A DNA stretch of 8,457 bases from Nitrososphaera sp. (GTDB lineage Archaea; Thermoproteota; Nitrososphaeria; Nitrososphaerales; Nitrososphaeraceae). The notes under the pieces are model-generated. The model ran no database searches. It was not told the origin of the DNA and saw only the letters and a list, made by a program, of their open reading frames with translations. Position numbers and translations under genes: made by a program. Position 1 is the first letter of the stretch. Each line of letters begins with the position of its first letter. The stretch spans positions 1 through 8,457 of the forward strand of contig JAKEIF010000067.1 of NCBI GenBank assembly GCA_022545875.1, in the 5' to 3' direction. Shown here piece after piece: positions 6,300-8,457 of the stretch.

Positions 6300-6818
6300 C
6301 TATGCGTACAGCCCCAGGACGTATTCAAGATTTCTTTCAAACTTTGATTCGTTGCCAACATGCTGAAGAGCCCTGGCCCGTTTTGAGATCTGGTTCTTGC
6401 CGAGCTTGAATTGCCTGATGCAGGTCTTTATGTCCCGCATGTCGCTTTCAGTCAACTTCTCAATTCTTGTAACCACAATGTCCAAGGGATGCAGGGTGCG
6501 CAGGTCGATTCTGGCCAAGCCTGCATTTACCGGCAGGCTGGTTTTCAAATAGTCGTCAGGCAATTGCAGTCCAAAGACCATGCCGTTGTCCCAGGTGTGA
6601 ACCTGAAAACCCCGAGGAGGAAGAGTTACGCCAACCCTGTTGAATACTGCAATGTCCTGCTCGGGGCCCGTAAAGTCGAGATGAATGCCAGGCGCCTTCA
6701 TGTCAAGTAGGGCCAGCGCAGTGTCTCCGGCACCGACAAGCGTAATCATGCATTCAGGCGGGATCTCTTTGTCGATTGCCTTTAGCAAATCCATCAAAGC
6801 GCTCTTGGTTTGTGACAT
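6300..6818 (-). CDS. Nucleotidyltransferase-like protein (DUF6036-type)
   Basis: The product has 172 residues. Near the N terminus is LVGAGDTALALL (about 27-38), similar to the GG.(A/T)A helix-turn of small stand-alone nucleotidyltransferases, followed by GIHLDFTGP (44-52), where the metal-binding D.D pair would be. The C-terminal part, LHPLDIVVTRIEKLTESDMR (from about 109), matches the 'DlivtKi.Rl.e.D..Di' helix pair of the DUF6036/AbiEii-like group. H46 replaces the first aspartate of D.D, so activity may be weak or lost. The start is taken as ATG 6818; ATG 6836 would add six residues but lies only ~18 nt from the centre of the TATA box. It is convergent with atpK and divergent from atpI, with no adjacent toxin or antitoxin partner. 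Substrate and role are unknown; it is not expected to belong to the ATP synthase. Confidence 0.7.
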   Translation of the reverse strand: MSQTKSALMDLLKAIDKEIPPECMITLVGAGDTALALLDMKAPGIHLDFTGPEQDIAVFNRVGVTLPPRGFQVHTWDNGMVFGLQLPDDYLKTSLPVNAGLARIDLRTLHPLDIVVTRIEKLTESDMRDIKTCIRQFKLGKNQISKRARALQHVGNESKFERNLEYVLGLYA

Positions 6819-6850
6819 ACTGCGGACCGGATTCATACTCTGTGCACCCT

Positions 6851-6857
6851 CTTAATA
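6851..6857 (-). promoter_or_regulatory. TATA box of the nucleotidyltransferase-like gene
   Basis: On the minus strand this reads TATTAAG, preceded by TTGG. Its centre at 6854 predicts transcription from about 6827-6830, between the two candidate ATGs (6836 and 6818), which favours the inner start with a 9-12 nt leader. Confidence 0.5.
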
Positions 6858-6932
6858 CCAATTCCATTTGCCAGTACGGCACGCGGGCCCGACAGGCACG
6901 ATATCGAGTCAATGCACAAAAGGTGGAAAGGA

Positions 6933-6940
6933 TTTTAAAG
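6933..6940 (+). promoter_or_regulatory. TATA box of atpI
   Basis: TTTTAAAG, preceded by purine-rich GGAAAGGA, is centred about 29 nt before the ATG at 6966, so the transcript should be leaderless or have only 1-3 leader bases. No Shine-Dalgarno sequence is present. It lies between the arms of an AGGTGG/CCACCT inverted repeat. Confidence 0.6.
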
Positions 6941-6965
6941 AGATAGAATTCACCACCTACTGGAA

Positions 6966-8457
6966 ATGGGACTAGCCAGGCTGATGAAGGCAACCATCGT
7001 CCTGCCAAGGATGGAAACGCAGGAGGCGGTCAGCAGGCTGGCAGAACTAGAATGGTTCCACCCAATCCAGAGCGCTTCTGAACACCTTAACCCGTTTTAT
7101 GACGACTTGCTTCTAAAAGCCCAAAAGCTATATCAGGACATTGACGAAGTGGTGAAGGCCTTGGGCATTCCGCCGGAGACAGGCGTGATGGCCACGATGT
7201 TCAAGGGCGCGCCAAAGGGCAAGACTGAATACGCCGTTGACGATATCCGCGGGTTTATCGCAGACCTTGAAGACAGGGCTGCAAAATTGCTCGAGGGCCC
7301 GAAAAAAGTCCTTGACGAGCGGAACAGGATAACAAGGCAGCTTGAGGAATACAACAACCTGCAGTCCATTGTAGAGACTGCCGGCGCCCTGAGCCTTGAC
7401 CTGAGGCGCTTTGGCAAGCTGCAGAACTTTTTTGCCAATATCTTTATAGTCGATTCGAAAGACGAGGCTGAAATCCGAAAAAGCCTTGAGGACCTTGCGG
7501 TATTTTCTTCAAAGCTCAGCGAGAACAAGGCGGCGCTTACCATCGTGGGCTCTTCCGAAGACGCGGAGCGCATCCTCAAGGTCCTTCGAAGCTTTGGCGT
7601 CAACCCTCTCCAGATCCCGGCTAATATGCCGCAGAACCCAAGCGAGGCAAACACACTTGCAAAGCAAAAGGTCAAGGAGCTGGAGGCCCAGTCGGAGAAG
7701 GTAGACAAGGAGGTTGAAAAGACAAAGAAGGATATTGTCGCCAAGCTCCTATCGCTTCAGGAGGCAGCAAGAATGGCCAAGGACGTCCTGGAAATTACGC
7801 GCAAGCCGGGCGGCACAAAGAACTTTGCAGTCATTGAAGGCTACATCCCGCACGACATGGAGAAAAAATTCCAAAAGCTGACGTCAAACTATGTTTCTGT
7901 AATAGAGGATGCAAACCTTGCGGCAGACGGCGAAGAAGGCGAGCATGGCAGGGAAGTCCTTCCTACGCTGCTCACAAGCAAGAAATATACTCAAAACTTT
8001 CAGGTAATCACCGAGACTCAGGGACTCCCAAGGTACGGCGAGGTCGACCCGACTCCGATAATCGCGTTTGTATGGCCAGTCTTTTACGGGCTAATGTTTG
8101 CAGACCTTGGACACGGGCTCCTGCTCTTCGGCCTGGGCATGCTCTTCCGCACGAGGGGGACGGGGAGGCTTAGAGTCTGGGGAACGCTGATTGCCGCCAG
8201 CGGCCTTGCAGCGGCGGTTGCTGGCATGGGCACGGGCGAGATATTTGGGTTCCACTTGGATCACATCGAGCCTCTAGCGTTCATACCAGAAGCATTGCCG
8301 TTCGTTGGCCTGCTGTCCGTGTCAGAGCTAACCTTTGACCAAGTCATCAAGATCCTCAAGGTCTCAGTCGCAATAGGCATAGTCCACTTGCTGATGGCGT
8401 TTTTCCTAAAGTTAAGGGCAAACATGCGTCTTGGAAACAAGCTCCTCATCTACACAC
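6966..8457 (+). CDS. atpI: A-type ATP synthase subunit I (a), 5' part
   Basis: This is the stator membrane subunit that provides the ion half-channels next to the c-ring and anchors the peripheral stalks. The 497 visible codons run off the window; the family is usually 620-700 residues. The N-terminal cytoplasmic region (1-360) starts MGLARLMKATIVLPR, typical of subunit I, and contains charged coiled-coil stretches at about 90-130 and 235-275. The membrane part begins at the family signature DPTPIIAFVWPVFYGLMFAD (361-380), followed by LGHGLLL. Further membrane helices lie at about 400-425 and 470-490. The essential arginine of the a-subunit would lie beyond the window. The ATG at 6966 is supported by the TATA box and by the N-terminal sequence; ATG 6984 would cut conserved residues. 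It has its own promoter, separate from both atpA-B-D and atpK. Confidence 0.95.
   Translation, partial: MGLARLMKATIVLPRMETQEAVSRLAELEWFHPIQSASEHLNPFYDDLLLKAQKLYQDIDEVVKALGIPPETGVMATMFKGAPKGKTEYAVDDIRGFIADLEDRAAKLLEGPKKVLDERNRITRQLEEYNNLQSIVETAGALSLDLRRFGKLQNFFANIFIVDSKDEAEIRKSLEDLAVFSSKLSENKAALTIVGSSEDAERILKVLRSFGVNPLQIPANMPQNPSEANTLAKQKVKELEAQSEKVDKEVEKTKKDIVAKLLSLQEAARMAKDVLEITRKPGGTKNFAVIEGYIPHDMEKKFQKLTSNYVSVIEDANLAADGEEGEHGREVLPTLLTSKKYTQNFQVITETQGLPRYGEVDPTPIIAFVWPVFYGLMFADLGHGLLLFGLGMLFRTRGTGRLRVWGTLIAASGLAAAVAGMGTGEIFGFHLDHIEPLAFIPEALPFVGLLSVSELTFDQVIKILKVSVAIGIVHLLMAFFLKLRANMRLGNKLLIYT

Noticed and set aside
7133..7744. 203-codon minus-strand open frame
   Set aside because: It is antisense to atpI, which is securely identified on the plus strand; its serine- and arginine-rich translation is the usual shadow of such a gene.
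1..8457. CRISPR array, transposon, defence or secondary-metabolite system
   Set aside because: No regularly spaced repeats, transposase, integrase, nuclease or biosynthetic genes are visible; the window is mainly housekeeping ATP synthase genes with a small accessory patch.

Overview
This window is archaeal and most likely comes from a soil-type ammonia-oxidising thaumarchaeon (Nitrososphaera-like, order Nitrososphaerales). The basis is the A-type ATP synthase subunits (catalytic A, non-catalytic B, stalk D, single-hairpin proteolipid c/K, membrane subunit I/a), archaeal TATA boxes placed for leaderless or short-leader transcripts, oligo-T terminators, and moderately GC-rich coding sequence with frequent AGG arginine codons. 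The exact genus is inferred from general resemblance, not from a search.

Layout. (1) 1-3161: a tight operon, atpA (5' end cut by the window edge), atpB, atpD and an unlisted 41-codon lysine/glutamate-rich ORF overlapping atpD by ATGA. Spacing is 3 nt, 2 nt and an overlap, and the operon ends in an oligo-T terminator. (2) 3287-4204: a leaderless pirin-family cupin gene with its own promoter. (3) 4205 to about 5660: an accessory patch holding the 3' end of a broken gene (subtilase/pre-peptidase-like C terminus), a complete secreted protein of unknown function, and on the minus strand a promoter plus the first ~22 codons of a lost alpha/beta-hydrolase (chloroperoxidase-like). (4) 5930-6241: atpK, the c-ring subunit, with its own TATA box and a hairpin terminator. 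(5) 6300-6818, minus strand: a small nucleotidyltransferase-like protein, convergent with atpK and divergent from atpI. (6) 6966 to the window end: atpI, cut at its 3' end, with its own leaderless promoter.

How the parts work together. AtpA, AtpB and AtpD form the A1 head and central shaft; AtpK forms the rotating c-ring; AtpI is the stator membrane subunit that carries the ion path. Together they couple the ion gradient made by ammonia oxidation to ATP synthesis. The complex is split here into at least three transcription units (A-B-D-smORF, K, I), which would let the c-ring subunit be made in excess. Subunits E, C and F and the second peripheral-stalk subunit are not recognised in this window.

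The main unusual points are the small coupled ORF at the end of the atp operon, the mosaic of two truncated genes around a secreted orphan, and an 18-nt T-rich repeat (17/18 identical) at both ends of the non-ATPase segment between atpD and atpK. The repeat suggests that this 2.7-kb segment may be a secondary insertion. I see no CRISPR array, transposase, tRNA, rRNA or defence system.
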